Below, piece after piece: positions 55,359 to 64,000 of a stretch of DNA of 64,000 nucleotides; within the stretch, counting starts at the first letter, position 1; every line of letters begins with the position of its first letter. Under the pieces are notes generated by a model. That model made no database searches. It saw only the letters and a list, made by a program, of their open reading frames with translations, and was not told the origin of the DNA. The position numbers and the translations under genes were made by a program. This DNA comes from Variovorax paradoxus (lineage in GTDB: Bacteria; Pseudomonadota; Gammaproteobacteria; Burkholderiales; Burkholderiaceae_C), in NCBI RefSeq assembly GCF_018614955.1, contig NZ_JAGGNV010000001.1, forward strand, positions 1 to 64,000, written 5' to 3'.

Positions 55359-56066
55359 CTATTGCGCCTGCTCGACGATCCGCCCGTGCTCGAGGTGGAT
55401 CACCCGGTTGCATTCCTTGGCGATCAGGTCCGGCGAATGCGAGGCGAGCACCAGGATGCCGGCGTTGGAGACCACGTCCTTCATGCGCTGCTCGGCCTTG
55501 TGCGTGAACTCCGCGTCGCCGACCGAAAGCCATTCGTCCATCAGCAGGATATCGGCCTGCACGCTGGTCGAGATGGAGAAGGCCAATCGCATCATCATGC
55601 CGGTGGAATAGGTGCGCACCGGCATGTTCACGTACTCGCCCAGGCCGCTGAACTCGCAGATCTCCGGCGTGAGCGTGTCGATCTGCTTCTTGCTCATGCC
55701 CATCACGAGGCCGCGCAGCATGATGTTCTCGATGCCGGTCGCGTCGGGCTCGATGCCGAGCGACGGGTCGATCAGGCTGGCCACGGTGCCTTGGCGCACG
55801 AACTCGCCGGCGGAAGGCTCGTAGACGCCGGCCAGCGTGCGAAGCAGCGTCGACTTGCCCGCGCCGTTGTGGCCGATGAGGCCCAGGCGGTCGCCGCTCT
55901 TCAGCTCGAGGTTGATGCCGCCCAAGGCCTGCACCACGTTGACCCCGGTCTCCTTGCCGAAGCGGCCGCCCGTCACCGACGCGGCCAGCGTTTTCTTGAA
56001 GGAGGCGGCACCTGCGCCGTAGATGGGGAAGTTGACCGAGACGTTCTTGAGGGAAATGAAAGCCAT
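55359..56066 (-). CDS. wzt: O-antigen/polysaccharide ABC exporter ATPase
   Basis: The 235-aa ATPase partner of Wzm. Walker [13 protein letters not shown], signature [12 protein letters not shown] and Walker [13 protein letters not shown] are intact. It lacks the C-terminal carbohydrate-binding domain of long Wzt proteins, so export should not need recognition of a modified chain end. It lies 6 bases after wzm. Confidence 0.95.
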   Translation of the reverse strand: MAFISLKNVSVNFPIYGAGAASFKKTLAASVTGGRFGKETGVNVVQALGGINLELKSGDRLGLIGHNGAGKSTLLRTLAGVYEPSAGEFVRQGTVASLIDPSLGIEPDATGIENIMLRGLVMGMSKKQIDTLTPEICEFSGLGEYVNMPVRTYSTGMMMRLAFSISTSVQADILLMDEWLSVGDAEFTHKAEQRMKDVVSNAGILVLASHSPDLIAKECNRVIHLEHGRIVEQAQ

Positions 56067-56072
56067 GTTCTG

Positions 56073-56876
56073 TTACAGCCAGTAGACGACGCGGCGGCGG
56101 TACTTCCTGAAGAGCAGGCTCGAAACGATCAGGCTCAAGGCGGTCCAGATGAGGATGCCCCACCAGTTGTGCGCGGCGGAAACACCGCCCATCAGCGGGG
56201 CGCGCAACAAATCCAGCATCTGCGCGAAGGGGTTGAAGAGGACATAGTGCGCGCGGCCAGGCAGGCTCTCCGGCAGCCAGAAGACGGGCGTCAGGAACAT
56301 CAGCATCTGCATGACGCTGGTGACGATCTGGGTCACGTCGCGAAAGCGCGTGCAGACAAGGCCGAGCGCGAGCCCGAGCGCCTGTGCGTTGACCAGCACC
56401 AGCAGGAAGGCCGGCACGAAGAGCAGAGCCGACCAGGAAAGCGAGATGCCGGCCCACAGCGCCACAGGCACGTACAGCACGATCTGGTGCGCGAGCTGGA
56501 TCAGGTTGCGCGCCATGCTTCGCCAGACGAACAGGCTGATCGGGAAGTAACCTTGCTTGAGGTAGTTTCCCGAACCGACGAACGCGTTGCATGAGTCCGC
56601 CACCATGCTCGCGAAAAAGCTCCAGAAGATGATGCCGAGCGCGAGGTGCGGAAAGAACTTCGACAGCTCGGTACCGAACAGTGCGCTGTACAGCGGCCCC
56701 ATGCCGCCGATCATGGCGCCCATGCTGAGGGTCAGCCAGAGCGGCCCCAGCATCGAGCGCCGGTAGCGCAGCACGATGTCGAACCAGGCGAGGGTCCACC
56801 AGATGTCCGTGCGGCGGGTGCCTTCCCACCAGTCAGACCACGCGCTTCGATGCAGATTGGAGTGCGCCTGGCTCAT
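56073..56876 (-). CDS. wzm: O-antigen/polysaccharide ABC exporter permease
   Basis: A 267-aa ABC-2 type permease with about six helices (e.g. MLGPLWLTLSMGAMIGGMGPLYSALFG; LALGIIFWSFFASMVA). It forms the inner-membrane channel for the undecaprenyl-linked chain with Wzt. ATG 56876 overlaps the manC stop by 4 bases. It is the full version of the gene lost from the decayed block. Confidence 0.95.
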   Translation of the reverse strand: MSQAHSNLHRSAWSDWWEGTRRTDIWWTLAWFDIVLRYRRSMLGPLWLTLSMGAMIGGMGPLYSALFGTELSKFFPHLALGIIFWSFFASMVADSCNAFVGSGNYLKQGYFPISLFVWRSMARNLIQLAHQIVLYVPVALWAGISLSWSALLFVPAFLLVLVNAQALGLALGLVCTRFRDVTQIVTSVMQMLMFLTPVFWLPESLPGRAHYVLFNPFAQMLDLLRAPLMGGVSAAHNWWGILIWTALSLIVSSLLFRKYRRRVVYWL

Positions 56877-58291
56877 GCGCGACCGTAGGTGTCGGCCAGC
56901 CGCACGATGTCGTCCTCGCCCAGGTAGGTGCCGCACTGAACTTCGATGAGCACCAGCTCATCCTTGCCGACGTTGGTCAGGCGGTGCTTTTCCTTGAGCG
57001 GGATATAGCGATATTCGCCCGGTCGCGTGGGATGCTCGACGTCGCCGATCTGGACGATTGCGCTGCCTTGCACGACCACCCAGTGCTCGGCGCGCTGGTA
57101 GTGGTATTGCAGCGAGAGCGATTCGCCGGGCTTCACGGTGATGCGCTTGACCTTGTAGCCGTCCTCTTCCTTGAGCGACGCATAGGTACCCCAGGGACGG
57201 TGAACCACCGCAGGCAGGTACACGGTCTCGTGCTTGCGACTCCTCAGCGCGTCGACGACCTGCTTCACCTTCTGCGCGCTGTCTTTGTGCGCGACCAGCA
57301 GTGCGTCCGGCGTATCGACGATCACGAGGTTCTGCACGCCGAGCGTGGCGACCACCTTCGGCCCATGGCTCTCGACCTGCACGTGCGTGCCGGTGGTATC
57401 GATCGCGACCGCATCGGCCGGCAGCGTGTTGCCGCTCGCGTCCGGCGTGTGCGCGTTCGAAACCGCGGGCCAGGAGCCGACGTCGCTCCAGGCGAACTTG
57501 GCGGGCACGACGTGCACATTGTCCGCGCGCTCCATCACCGCGTAGTCGATGCTGATGTCCGGTTGCAGGCCGAAGGCGTGCAGCTCGAATTCGACCGTGT
57601 TGCCGGCCGGCTTCGACGAGTCCAGTGCACCTCGGGCCGCAGCCAGCACCTCGGGGGCGTGCCGCTCGAATGCTGAGACGATCGCATCCGCCGTGAAGCA
57701 GAACATGCCGCTGTTCCAGTAGTAGCGCCCGGTTGCGAGGTACTCCTGCGCGGTCTTGAGGTCGGGCTTCTCCACGAAGCGCTTGACCGGATGGCTCTCG
57801 CGCGAGAAGTGCTCGACCTCGATGTAGCCGAAACCGCTGTCGGGGCTGGTGGGGCTGATGCCGAAAACCACCAGATTGCCTTGCGCCGCGAGCCTGAAGG
57901 CCTGGCTCGCGCTGGCCACGAAAGCCTCGACGTCCGGCACCAGGTGATCGGCCGACAGCACCAGCATCAAGGTGTCGCCGCTGAACTGCTTGATGCACTG
58001 GAGCGCTGCCAGCGCGATCGCCGGGCCGGTGTTGCGGCCCTTGGGCTCCAGCAGCAACGTGGTCTCGGGCGGATCGGACATCTGCGCCAGCACGTCCTTG
58101 GTGAGGAACACGTGGTCCTTGTTGGTCACGACCATCAGGTCGCCGGTGCCGCACGCTTGCCCTCTTTCGATGGCTTGCTGCAACAACGTGGAGCCCCCGA
58201 TCTTCATGAAGGGCTTGGGGAACGCCTGGCGTGACGCGGGCCACAGTCTGGACCCGGCGCCGCCTGAGAGCACCACTGAAAGCAATCGCAT
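56873..58291 (-). CDS. manC: Mannose-1-P guanylyltransferase / mannose-6-P isomerase
   Basis: A 472-aa bifunctional type II enzyme that makes GDP-mannose. The nucleotidyltransferase half has VVLSGGAGSRLWPASRQAFPKPF, RFVEKPD and YYWNSGMF. The isomerase half, a cupin, has VHRPWGTYASLKEED, VKPGESLSLQYHYQRAEHW and EVQCG. It feeds Gmd and Fcl. First gene of the manC-wzm-wzt operon. A phosphomannomutase is not in the window. Confidence 0.96.
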   Translation of the reverse strand: MRLLSVVLSGGAGSRLWPASRQAFPKPFMKIGGSTLLQQAIERGQACGTGDLMVVTNKDHVFLTKDVLAQMSDPPETTLLLEPKGRNTGPAIALAALQCIKQFSGDTLMLVLSADHLVPDVEAFVASASQAFRLAAQGNLVVFGISPTSPDSGFGYIEVEHFSRESHPVKRFVEKPDLKTAQEYLATGRYYWNSGMFCFTADAIVSAFERHAPEVLAAARGALDSSKPAGNTVEFELHAFGLQPDISIDYAVMERADNVHVVPAKFAWSDVGSWPAVSNAHTPDASGNTLPADAVAIDTTGTHVQVESHGPKVVATLGVQNLVIVDTPDALLVAHKDSAQKVKQVVDALRSRKHETVYLPAVVHRPWGTYASLKEEDGYKVKRITVKPGESLSLQYHYQRAEHWVVVQGSAIVQIGDVEHPTRPGEYRYIPLKEKHRLTNVGKDELVLIEVQCGTYLGEDDIVRLADTYGRA

Positions 58292-58374
58292 GCCTTTTCC
58301 TTGTTAGAGCGAGCGGGAATTTTACCGACCGACCGTGCGCCCGGTGCCGAGTCGGCGCAGGCGCAGCCTTTAAG

Positions 58375-59382
58375 ATGCCGTCCTCATCCGGTTTTGCCTT
58401 GATTTCAGTCGCTCTCTGCACCCACAACGGCGCTCGCTACATCGGCGAACAGGTGCGCAGCATTTGCCTTCAGACGCTGCCGCCGCAGGAGATCGTCATC
58501 TCCGACGACGCCTCGACCGACGATGGCGTCGCGGTCGCGCTGGCAACGCTTCAAGAGTGTAAGCAGGCGAAACCGCAGCTCTCGATCGATGTGCGCGTCA
58601 TCGAGAACTCGCCGGCGTTGCGCGTAACCAAGAACTTCGAGCAGGCCGTTCTGGCGTGCACGGGCGAGCTGATCGCGCTGAGCGACCAGGACGATGTCTG
58701 GCATCCCGAACGCCTGGCGCGCATGGCCGCCGAGTTCGAGCGGCGTCCTGGGCTTTTGCTGCTGCACACCGATGCGCGGCTGGTGGGCGCGGACGGGCGC
58801 GATCTGGGCGAATCCCTGTTCCATGCGCTCGAGGTCATGCCCTTCGAGCTCGACTGGATTCACACCAGGCGCGCCTTCGATGTCTACCTGCGCCGCAACC
58901 TGGCCACCGGCGCGACGACGGTGTTCCGCCGGTCATTGCTGGTGCATGCGGCGCCGTTCCCCGTCGAATGGCTGCACGACGAATGGCTTGCGATCGTTGC
59001 CGCGGCCATCGGCGATGTCGACGTGCTCGAAGACCGGCTCATCGACTACCGGCAGCATGAGAACAACCAGATCGGCGCGCAGCGCGATTCGTACCTGCGC
59101 AAGGTCCGGAAGGCGCTCGCTTCGCGCGGCGACAGGAATGCCCGGCACGCGGTCAAGGCCGAGCTCCTTCTTTCGCGGCTGCTTGCACTGGACCGCCTGG
59201 TGGCGCGCGAGACGATCGCCAAGGTCCGCGAGAAGCTGGCGCACCAGCGCTTCCGCGCCGCCCTGCCGGCGGGACGGCTCGCCCGCATCCTGCCGGTGAC
59301 TCGCGAGGCGCTGAAGGGGCGCTACGACAGATTCGGGCGCGGCGCGCGCGGCGTGGTGCGCGACCTGTTCGAGTCGGCCTAG
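58375..59382 (+). CDS. Family-2 glycosyltransferase, rhamnosyltransferase-like
   Basis: A 335-aa GT2 protein. ISVALCTHNGARYIGEQVRSI begins the fold, and ALSDQDDVWHPERL holds the QDD metal motif common in dTDP-rhamnose-using enzymes. GDVDVLEDRLIDYRQHENNQIG is a family C-terminal element. ATG 58375 is chosen, as the longer frame upstream runs into the manC leader. It could use dTDP-L-rhamnose from RfbBDAC. Confidence 0.88.
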   Translation: MPSSSGFALISVALCTHNGARYIGEQVRSICLQTLPPQEIVISDDASTDDGVAVALATLQECKQAKPQLSIDVRVIENSPALRVTKNFEQAVLACTGELIALSDQDDVWHPERLARMAAEFERRPGLLLLHTDARLVGADGRDLGESLFHALEVMPFELDWIHTRRAFDVYLRRNLATGATTVFRRSLLVHAAPFPVEWLHDEWLAIVAAAIGDVDVLEDRLIDYRQHENNQIGAQRDSYLRKVRKALASRGDRNARHAVKAELLLSRLLALDRLVARETIAKVREKLAHQRFRAALPAGRLARILPVTREALKGRYDRFGRGARGVVRDLFESA

Positions 59383-59400
59383 GCCGCGCAGGCCGCGTCG

Positions 59401-60165
59401 CTAGGCTCGCCCCCCGGGTCGCGCGCCCAGCTTCCGATAGCGCCAGAACGCCGCCGACAGCCACACCTTCAGCAAGCTCGTCACGTGCCAGTACAGATGC
59501 CGCAGGCTCGTTCGGCTGGCGCGCTGCGCATCGTGCAGCGCCGTCAGGTCCTCCGCCACCTGCAGCTTCCAGCCGGCAAGCCGGGTGCGCGCGCAGATGT
59601 CGAAATCTTCTCCGTACATGAAGAAGCGCTCGTCGAAGCCGCCGACCTGGCGGTAGGCCTCGCTGCGAAACAGCATGAAGAGGCCGGGAATCCAGTCCGG
59701 CGCCAGCGGAAGCACATAGTCCGGCCGCTTGCGCCTGAGGATCTCCAGCGGCGTGATGATCGCGCGGTGCTGCTCCGGCTCGCTCTTGCCGGGCTCGAGA
59801 ATGCGCGGGGTGAGCAGGCCGCTGTCGGGCGCCGCCTGCGCGATCAGCGGCGCCAGCACGTCGCGGTCGAAACGGATGTCGGGATTGAGCACCAGGAACC
59901 AGGGCGTGGTGCAGCGATCGAACGCCTGGTTGTGGTTGGCGCCGAAGCCCAGGGGGACCGCATTCTCGATGCGTTCGATCTCGAAACCCCAGTGGGTGCC
60001 CGCCAGCAGGTCGGGCTCGGCGATGTTCTGCGTGAGCACGACCTTGGCCGTGAGCGCGCGGCTGAAGCGGTCCAGCTGCTCGAGCAGCGGGCGCACCAGT
60101 TCGAGCTGACCATGGCTCACGATCGAGACCGTGACGGCGGGCGAGGAGGAGGGGGATGTGGACAT
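59401..60165 (-). CDS. Family-2 glycosyltransferase
   Basis: A 254-aa GT2 enzyme of the WbbL/rhamnosyltransferase type: TVSIVSHGQLELVRPLLEQL, VLNPDIRFDRDVL (acidic metal motif), DWIPGLFMLFRSEAYRQVGGFDERFFMYGEDFD. A WbbL-like enzyme adds the second sugar after WecA priming; here the wecA-like gene is next door and divergent, 44 bases away. A hydrophobic C-terminal segment (SLLKVWLSAAFWRY) suggests membrane contact. Confidence 0.88.
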   Translation of the reverse strand: MSTSPSSSPAVTVSIVSHGQLELVRPLLEQLDRFSRALTAKVVLTQNIAEPDLLAGTHWGFEIERIENAVPLGFGANHNQAFDRCTTPWFLVLNPDIRFDRDVLAPLIAQAAPDSGLLTPRILEPGKSEPEQHRAIITPLEILRRKRPDYVLPLAPDWIPGLFMLFRSEAYRQVGGFDERFFMYGEDFDICARTRLAGWKLQVAEDLTALHDAQRASRTSLRHLYWHVTSLLKVWLSAAFWRYRKLGARPGGRA

Positions 60166-60209
60166 GGTCTAATTTCGCTCGGGGATTCTAGGGTTCCCGA
60201 TTTCCATCC

Positions 60210-61304
60210 ATGCTTACCCTGATCGTCATCAGCTTTCTCGTCTCCGCCATTTCGGTGCTGTTCTTCATGCGCCGGGCGCGCCGCCATGCGCGGCTCTACG
60301 GCACCGACATGCCGCAGCGCTTCCACAAGGGCCACGTGCCGCGGCTGGGCGGCGCCGGCATCTTCCTCGGCACGGGGGCCGCCTGGCTGGTGGCGGGCAT
60401 ACCGTCCGATCCCTTCAACGTCTCGTGGCCGCTCAAGGCCGCCGCCTTCACGCTGCTGTGCATCGCGCCGGCCGTGCTGGGCGGCATCATCGAGGACCTG
60501 ACCCAGCGGGTCTCGGTGCGCTACCGGCTCGGGCTCACCATCGGCTCGGCGCTGCTCTTGTGCTGGCTGCTCGGCCTCGGCGTCTCGCGCACCGGCATCG
60601 GCTTCGTCGACGGCTGGCTGCAGGCCTGGCCCTACGCGGCGATCCTGTTCGCGGCCTTCGCCATCGGCGGCCTGCCGCATGCCTTCAACATCATCGACGG
60701 CTACAACGGCCTGGCCGGTACCGTGGCCGTGCTGGTGTGCCTCGCGGTCTCGCACGTGGCGCTGCAGGTCGGCGACCGGCAGCTCGCCGCCATGGTGATC
60801 TGCCTGGTGGGCGCGACGGCGGGCTTCCTGGTCTGGAACTACCCGCGCGGCAAGATATTCGCCGGCGACGGCGGCGCCTATGTCTGGGGCATGGTGATCG
60901 CCATCGCCGTGGTGACGCTGGTGCAGCGGCATCGCGTCGTCTCGCCCTGGTTCCCCATGCTGCTCCTGATCTACCCGGTGTGGGAGACGGTGTTCTCCAT
61001 CTACCGCAAGCTGGCGCGCGGCCAGTCGCCGGGCGATGCCGACGCGCTGCATTTCCACCAGCTGATCTTCCGGCGCATCGTCCGGGTGGCTTTCGCGGAC
61101 GACGAGGCCCGGCAGCTACTGGCGCGCAACAACCGCACCTCGCCCTACCTGTGGATCTTCGCGGCGCTGACCGTGGTGCCGGCCGTGCTGTTCTGGAACA
61201 ACACGCCGGTGCTGATGGCCTTCTGCGCGCTGTTCGTCGCCACCTACGTCGCGGCCTATCTCATGATCGTGCGCTTCAAGGTGCCCCGCTGGTTCAGACC
61301 CTGA
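60210..61304 (+). CDS. Undecaprenyl-phosphate sugar-1-phosphate transferase (WecA-like)
   Basis: A 364-aa integral membrane enzyme of the MraY/WecA family, with about ten helices. It transfers GlcNAc 1-phosphate or a related sugar phosphate to undecaprenyl phosphate and so primes the chain. Motifs: [43 protein letters not shown] and GDGGAYVWG with catalytic acids, and HFHQLIFRR. The sugar preference is not certain. Confidence 0.92.
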   Translation: MLTLIVISFLVSAISVLFFMRRARRHARLYGTDMPQRFHKGHVPRLGGAGIFLGTGAAWLVAGIPSDPFNVSWPLKAAAFTLLCIAPAVLGGIIEDLTQRVSVRYRLGLTIGSALLLCWLLGLGVSRTGIGFVDGWLQAWPYAAILFAAFAIGGLPHAFNIIDGYNGLAGTVAVLVCLAVSHVALQVGDRQLAAMVICLVGATAGFLVWNYPRGKIFAGDGGAYVWGMVIAIAVVTLVQRHRVVSPWFPMLLLIYPVWETVFSIYRKLARGQSPGDADALHFHQLIFRRIVRVAFADDEARQLLARNNRTSPYLWIFAALTVVPAVLFWNNTPVLMAFCALFVATYVAAYLMIVRFKVPRWFRP

Positions 61305-61347
61305 GTTCCGTCACAATCCGCCGCATCCGTCTACTCCACTGCCGACC

Positions 61348-62241
61348 ATGACCGATCCCGTCCTCAACATCCCGCCGCGCGACAAGGCCGAGATCCTGGC
61401 CCAGGCGCTGCCGTACATCCGCAAATTCCACGGCAAGACCATCGTCATCAAGTACGGCGGCAACGCCATGACCGATCCGGCGCTGCAGGCCGACTTTGCC
61501 GAAGACGTGGTGCTGCTCAAGCTGGTCGGCATGAACCCGGTGGTGGTGCACGGCGGCGGCCCGCAGATCGAGGCGGCGCTCAACCGGCTCGGCAAGAAGG
61601 GCCACTTCATCCAGGGCATGCGAGTGACCGACTCCGAGACCATGGAGGTGGTCGAGTGGGTGCTGGCCGGCGAGGTGCAGCAGGACATCGTGGGCCTGAT
61701 CAACCAGGCCGGCGGCAAAGCGGTGGGCCTGACCGGGCGCGACGGCGGCCTGATCCGCGCGCAGAAGCTCAAGATGGCGGACCGCAACGACCCCAACCTG
61801 CATCACGACGTGGGCCAGGTCGGCGACATCGTCTCGATCGACCCGAGCGTGGTCAAGGCGCTGCAGGACGATGCCTTCATCCCGGTCGTGAGCCCGATCG
61901 GCTTCGGCGAGGAGAACGAGAGCTACAACATCAATGCCGACGTCGTGGCCGGCAAGCTCGCCACCGTGCTGAAGGCCGAGAAGCTCATGCTGCTCACCAA
62001 CACGCCCGGCGTGCTCGACAAGAACGGCAAGCTCCTGACCAACCTGAGCGCGCGCGAGATCGACGACCTGTTCGCCGACGGCACCATCTCCGGCGGCATG
62101 CTGCCGAAGATCGAAGGCGCGCTGGATGCGGCCAAGAGCGGCGTCAACACCGTGCACATCATCGACGGGCGCGTGCCGCACGCGATGCTGCTGGAGATCC
62201 TTACGGACCAGGCCTACGGGACCATGATCCGAGCCAGGTAG
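61348..62241 (+). CDS. argB: Acetylglutamate kinase
   Basis: Second step of arginine synthesis; phosphorylates N-acetylglutamate. 297 aa, with VIKYGGNAM (ATP), [25 protein letters not shown]-type [15 protein letters not shown] and [17 protein letters not shown]. The N-terminal extension suits the arginine-inhibited hexameric form. It marks the right edge of the polysaccharide locus. Confidence 0.97.
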   Translation: MTDPVLNIPPRDKAEILAQALPYIRKFHGKTIVIKYGGNAMTDPALQADFAEDVVLLKLVGMNPVVVHGGGPQIEAALNRLGKKGHFIQGMRVTDSETMEVVEWVLAGEVQQDIVGLINQAGGKAVGLTGRDGGLIRAQKLKMADRNDPNLHHDVGQVGDIVSIDPSVVKALQDDAFIPVVSPIGFGEENESYNINADVVAGKLATVLKAEKLMLLTNTPGVLDKNGKLLTNLSAREIDDLFADGTISGGMLPKIEGALDAAKSGVNTVHIIDGRVPHAMLLEILTDQAYGTMIRAR

Positions 62242-62304
62242 AAGAACTCCAAGTCATTGTCATTAAAGGGATTTCATTGTAATTTCGGGAAACCGGAATT
62301 TCTG

Positions 62305-63255
62305 ATGAAACCCCCTGCGCACCTGACCGAACTCTCCGCCGCGCAACTGCGCCAGTACATCGATGCGGAGGCGGTGTTCAGTGCGCTGGAACAGGCCGGC
62401 AGGGAGGCCGCCGAGGTCCGGGGCTCGATGTTCTGGCGGCGTCAGGGTGCCAACACCTACTTGATTCGGACCTCGGCCGCCGGCGCGCAGACCTCGCTGG
62501 GGCCTCAGAGCGAAGACAACCTCGCCATCCATCGGCGCTTCATCGAGCGCAAGCAAGCGGCCGAAGGGCGCGTGAAGAACTTGAGAAGCTCACTTCAGCA
62601 GCAGCAGCGGTTGAACCGGGCGCTGCGCGTCGGTCGCGCGCCGCCGATCGTGATCGAGACCCTGGAAGCCATCGCTAAGGCGGGGCTGGATACGCATTTC
62701 CTGGTCGTCGGCACGCACGCATTGTTTGCCTACGAAGCCGCGGCCGGCGTGATGGTGGAGTCCGGTGCGACGGCGACGCAGGATGTGGATCTGCTGTTCG
62801 ATACGCGCAGGCGCTTGAGTTTCTGGAGCCAGCTCAAGCGACTGGACTGGTCATTCCTGTCGGTGCTGCGCAAGGCCGACAAGAGCTTCCGCGTCAGGCC
62901 GGGCCAGCTCTACACCGTGGTCAACGACGCCGGCTTCGAGGTGGACGTGGTGCGCCGGATCAAAGCCGAAGGCGACCCGCATCCTCTGCGCCTGCGCAAT
63001 GACGAAGACGACCTGTGGCCCGTGCAGGTTTCCACGGGCCAGGACCTGCTGAACGCCGAACGCTTCAGCCGGATGGTGGTCTCCACTTCAGGCAGCATGG
63101 CGCGCATGCACACCGTCGATCCACGCGCCTTCGTGCGCGTCAAGCGCTGGCTTGCAGCGCAAAAGGCGCGCGATCCGCTCAAGCGAAGAAAAGACCGCCT
63201 GCAGGCCGACGTCGTGGCGTCGCTCGTCGAGAGCTACCTGCCTCAGCTCTCGTAG
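62305..63255 (+). CDS. GSU2403-type nucleotidyltransferase-fold protein
   Basis: A 316-aa protein of the GSU2403 / NTP_transf_8 group. Residues about 130-250 hold the fold: FLVVGTHALFAYEAAAGV, then ATQDVDLLFDTRRRLSF with the Asp pair of nucleotidyltransferases, and DAGFEVDVVRRI as the third acid. The N-terminal 110 residues are helical and basic. ATG 62305 is chosen; the frame also opens at 62257. It follows argB by 63 bases and overlaps the 3' end of galE by 13 bases. Function unknown. Confidence 0.8.
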   Translation: MKPPAHLTELSAAQLRQYIDAEAVFSALEQAGREAAEVRGSMFWRRQGANTYLIRTSAAGAQTSLGPQSEDNLAIHRRFIERKQAAEGRVKNLRSSLQQQQRLNRALRVGRAPPIVIETLEAIAKAGLDTHFLVVGTHALFAYEAAAGVMVESGATATQDVDLLFDTRRRLSFWSQLKRLDWSFLSVLRKADKSFRVRPGQLYTVVNDAGFEVDVVRRIKAEGDPHPLRLRNDEDDLWPVQVSTGQDLLNAERFSRMVVSTSGSMARMHTVDPRAFVRVKRWLAAQKARDPLKRRKDRLQADVVASLVESYLPQLS

Positions 63256-64000
63256 CCCCTCGGATTCCCCTGCTGCCAGCGCCAGCTGTCCTCGCACATC
63301 TGGTCCAGCCCGCGCTGCGCGCGCCAGCCCAGCGTGGCCTGCGCGAGCGAAGGGTCGCCCCAGTAGGCCGGCACGTCGCCCGGCCGGCGCGGGCCGATCT
63401 CGTATGCGATGGTCTTGCCGCTCGCGCGTTCGAAGGCCTTCACCACCTCCAGCACCGAGGCGCCCCGGCCGGTGCCCAGGTTGAGCGTGACCAGTCCGGG
63501 CTGATTCTCGGCATGGCGCAGCGCCGCCACGTGGCCTTCGGCCAGGTCCATCACGTGCACGTAGTCGCGTACGCCGGTGCCGTCGGGCGTGGGGTAGTCG
63601 CCGCCATGCACCGCGAGCTTGTCGCGCAGCCCCACGGCCACCTGGCAGACGAAGGGCATCAGGTTGTTGGGCTTGCCCTGCGGGTGCTCGCCGATCAAGC
63701 CGCTCTCGTGCGCGCCGACCGGATTGAAATAGCGCAGCAGCGCGACGCGCCAGGCCGGGTGCGCGTGCTGCAGGTCGGCCAGGGCCTGCTCGACCATCCG
63801 CTTCGAATGGCCGTAGGGATTGGCCGGCCGGAGCGCCGCGCTTTCCGGGATCGGCGAACTGTCGGGGTCGCCATAGACGGTGGCCGACGACGAAAAGATC
63901 AGCGTGCGCACGCCCGCCGCCTGCATGGCGGCCGCCAGCACGAAGCTGCCGTGCACGTTGTTGTCGTAGTAGGTGATCGGGTCGGCGACCGAGTCGCCCA
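63243..64000 (-). CDS. galE: UDP-glucose 4-epimerase, 5' part outside window
   Basis: Interconverts UDP-glucose and UDP-galactose (or the GlcNAc/GalNAc forms). The window holds about 252 C-terminal residues of a roughly 340-aa protein: YYDNNVHGSFVLAAAM, the catalytic Ser/Thr region FSSSATVYGDP, YGHSKRMVE, LRYFNPVGAHESGLIGE and RDYVHVMDLAEGH. The NAD-binding N-terminus lies beyond 64000. It may supply galactose units to the same surface polymer. Confidence 0.95.
   Translation of the reverse strand, partial: GDSVADPITYYDNNVHGSFVLAAAMQAAGVRTLIFSSSATVYGDPDSSPIPESAALRPANPYGHSKRMVEQALADLQHAHPAWRVALLRYFNPVGAHESGLIGEHPQGKPNNLMPFVCQVAVGLRDKLAVHGGDYPTPDGTGVRDYVHVMDLAEGHVAALRHAENQPGLVTLNLGTGRGASVLEVVKAFERASGKTIAYEIGPRRPGDVPAYWGDPSLAQATLGWRAQRGLDQMCEDSWRWQQGNPRGYES

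Overview
The window looks like chromosome from a high-GC betaproteobacterium of the Comamonadaceae, most likely Variovorax or a close relative. This is inferred from GC-rich codon use, the polyhydroxyalkanoate (PHA) granule gene set, the TRAP and branched-chain-type solute-binding proteins, and the protein style; no rRNA or tRNA is present to confirm it.

Left third (1-24.5 kb): ordinary metabolism broken by small mobile pieces. In order: a PHB-depolymerase-type esterase; a TRAP transporter (dctP-dctQ-dctM) whose large permease carries a repetitive insert; a rhodanese; a 157-bp MITE-like element; an arginase-superfamily protein with altered metal ligands; a LysM/BON protein; coaX; a DUF2817 peptidase-like gene coupled to an M20 amidohydrolase; a lipoprotein glycerophosphodiesterase; argE; and a DUF445 membrane protein that probably starts at CTG. 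Next is a mobile scar (14.27-17.4 kb) with a decayed IS630-family element, two XRE regulators, a large palindrome, an IS481-type transposase tail and a two-hairpin repeat that also occurs inverted at 8 kb. Then come a solute-binding protein, a molybdopterin oxidoreductase, a zinc aminopeptidase lipoprotein and PHA/fatty-acyl genes (PHA-system protein, acyl-CoA-binding protein, TetR regulator, phasin).

Middle and right (24.6-61.3 kb): a large surface-polysaccharide (O-antigen-like) locus. rfbBDAC make dTDP-L-rhamnose. rfbG, a short reductase, a GtrB-like transferase, rfbF, a methyltransferase and gtrA form one tightly overlapping run that suggests a CDP-derived 6-deoxyhexose moved across the membrane on undecaprenyl phosphate. 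A block on the minus strand (33.1-39.4 kb) is AT-richer and probably foreign: a GT-C-type membrane transferase, an FkbM-like protein, a methyltransferase with coiled coil, and a two-domain glycosyltransferase with a lectin-like tail. gmd, fcl and manC supply GDP-mannose and GDP-L-fucose. Several very large multi-domain glycosyltransferases follow (805, 714, 1267 and 718 aa). Wzm/Wzt would export the chain, and a WecA-like enzyme at 60.2 kb would prime it.

The clearest unexpected structure is a tandem duplication inside this locus. The unit [glycosyltransferase -> | <- wzt <- wzm <- manC] exists intact at 53.2-58.3 kb and as a ruined copy at 45.6-48.7 kb. In the ruined copy the glycosyltransferase survives, wzt has a 10-bp deletion and a nonsense codon, wzm is deleted except for its last codons, and manC is a fragment fused to that tail. 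The window closes with argB, a GSU2403-type nucleotidyltransferase-fold gene and the 3' part of galE.
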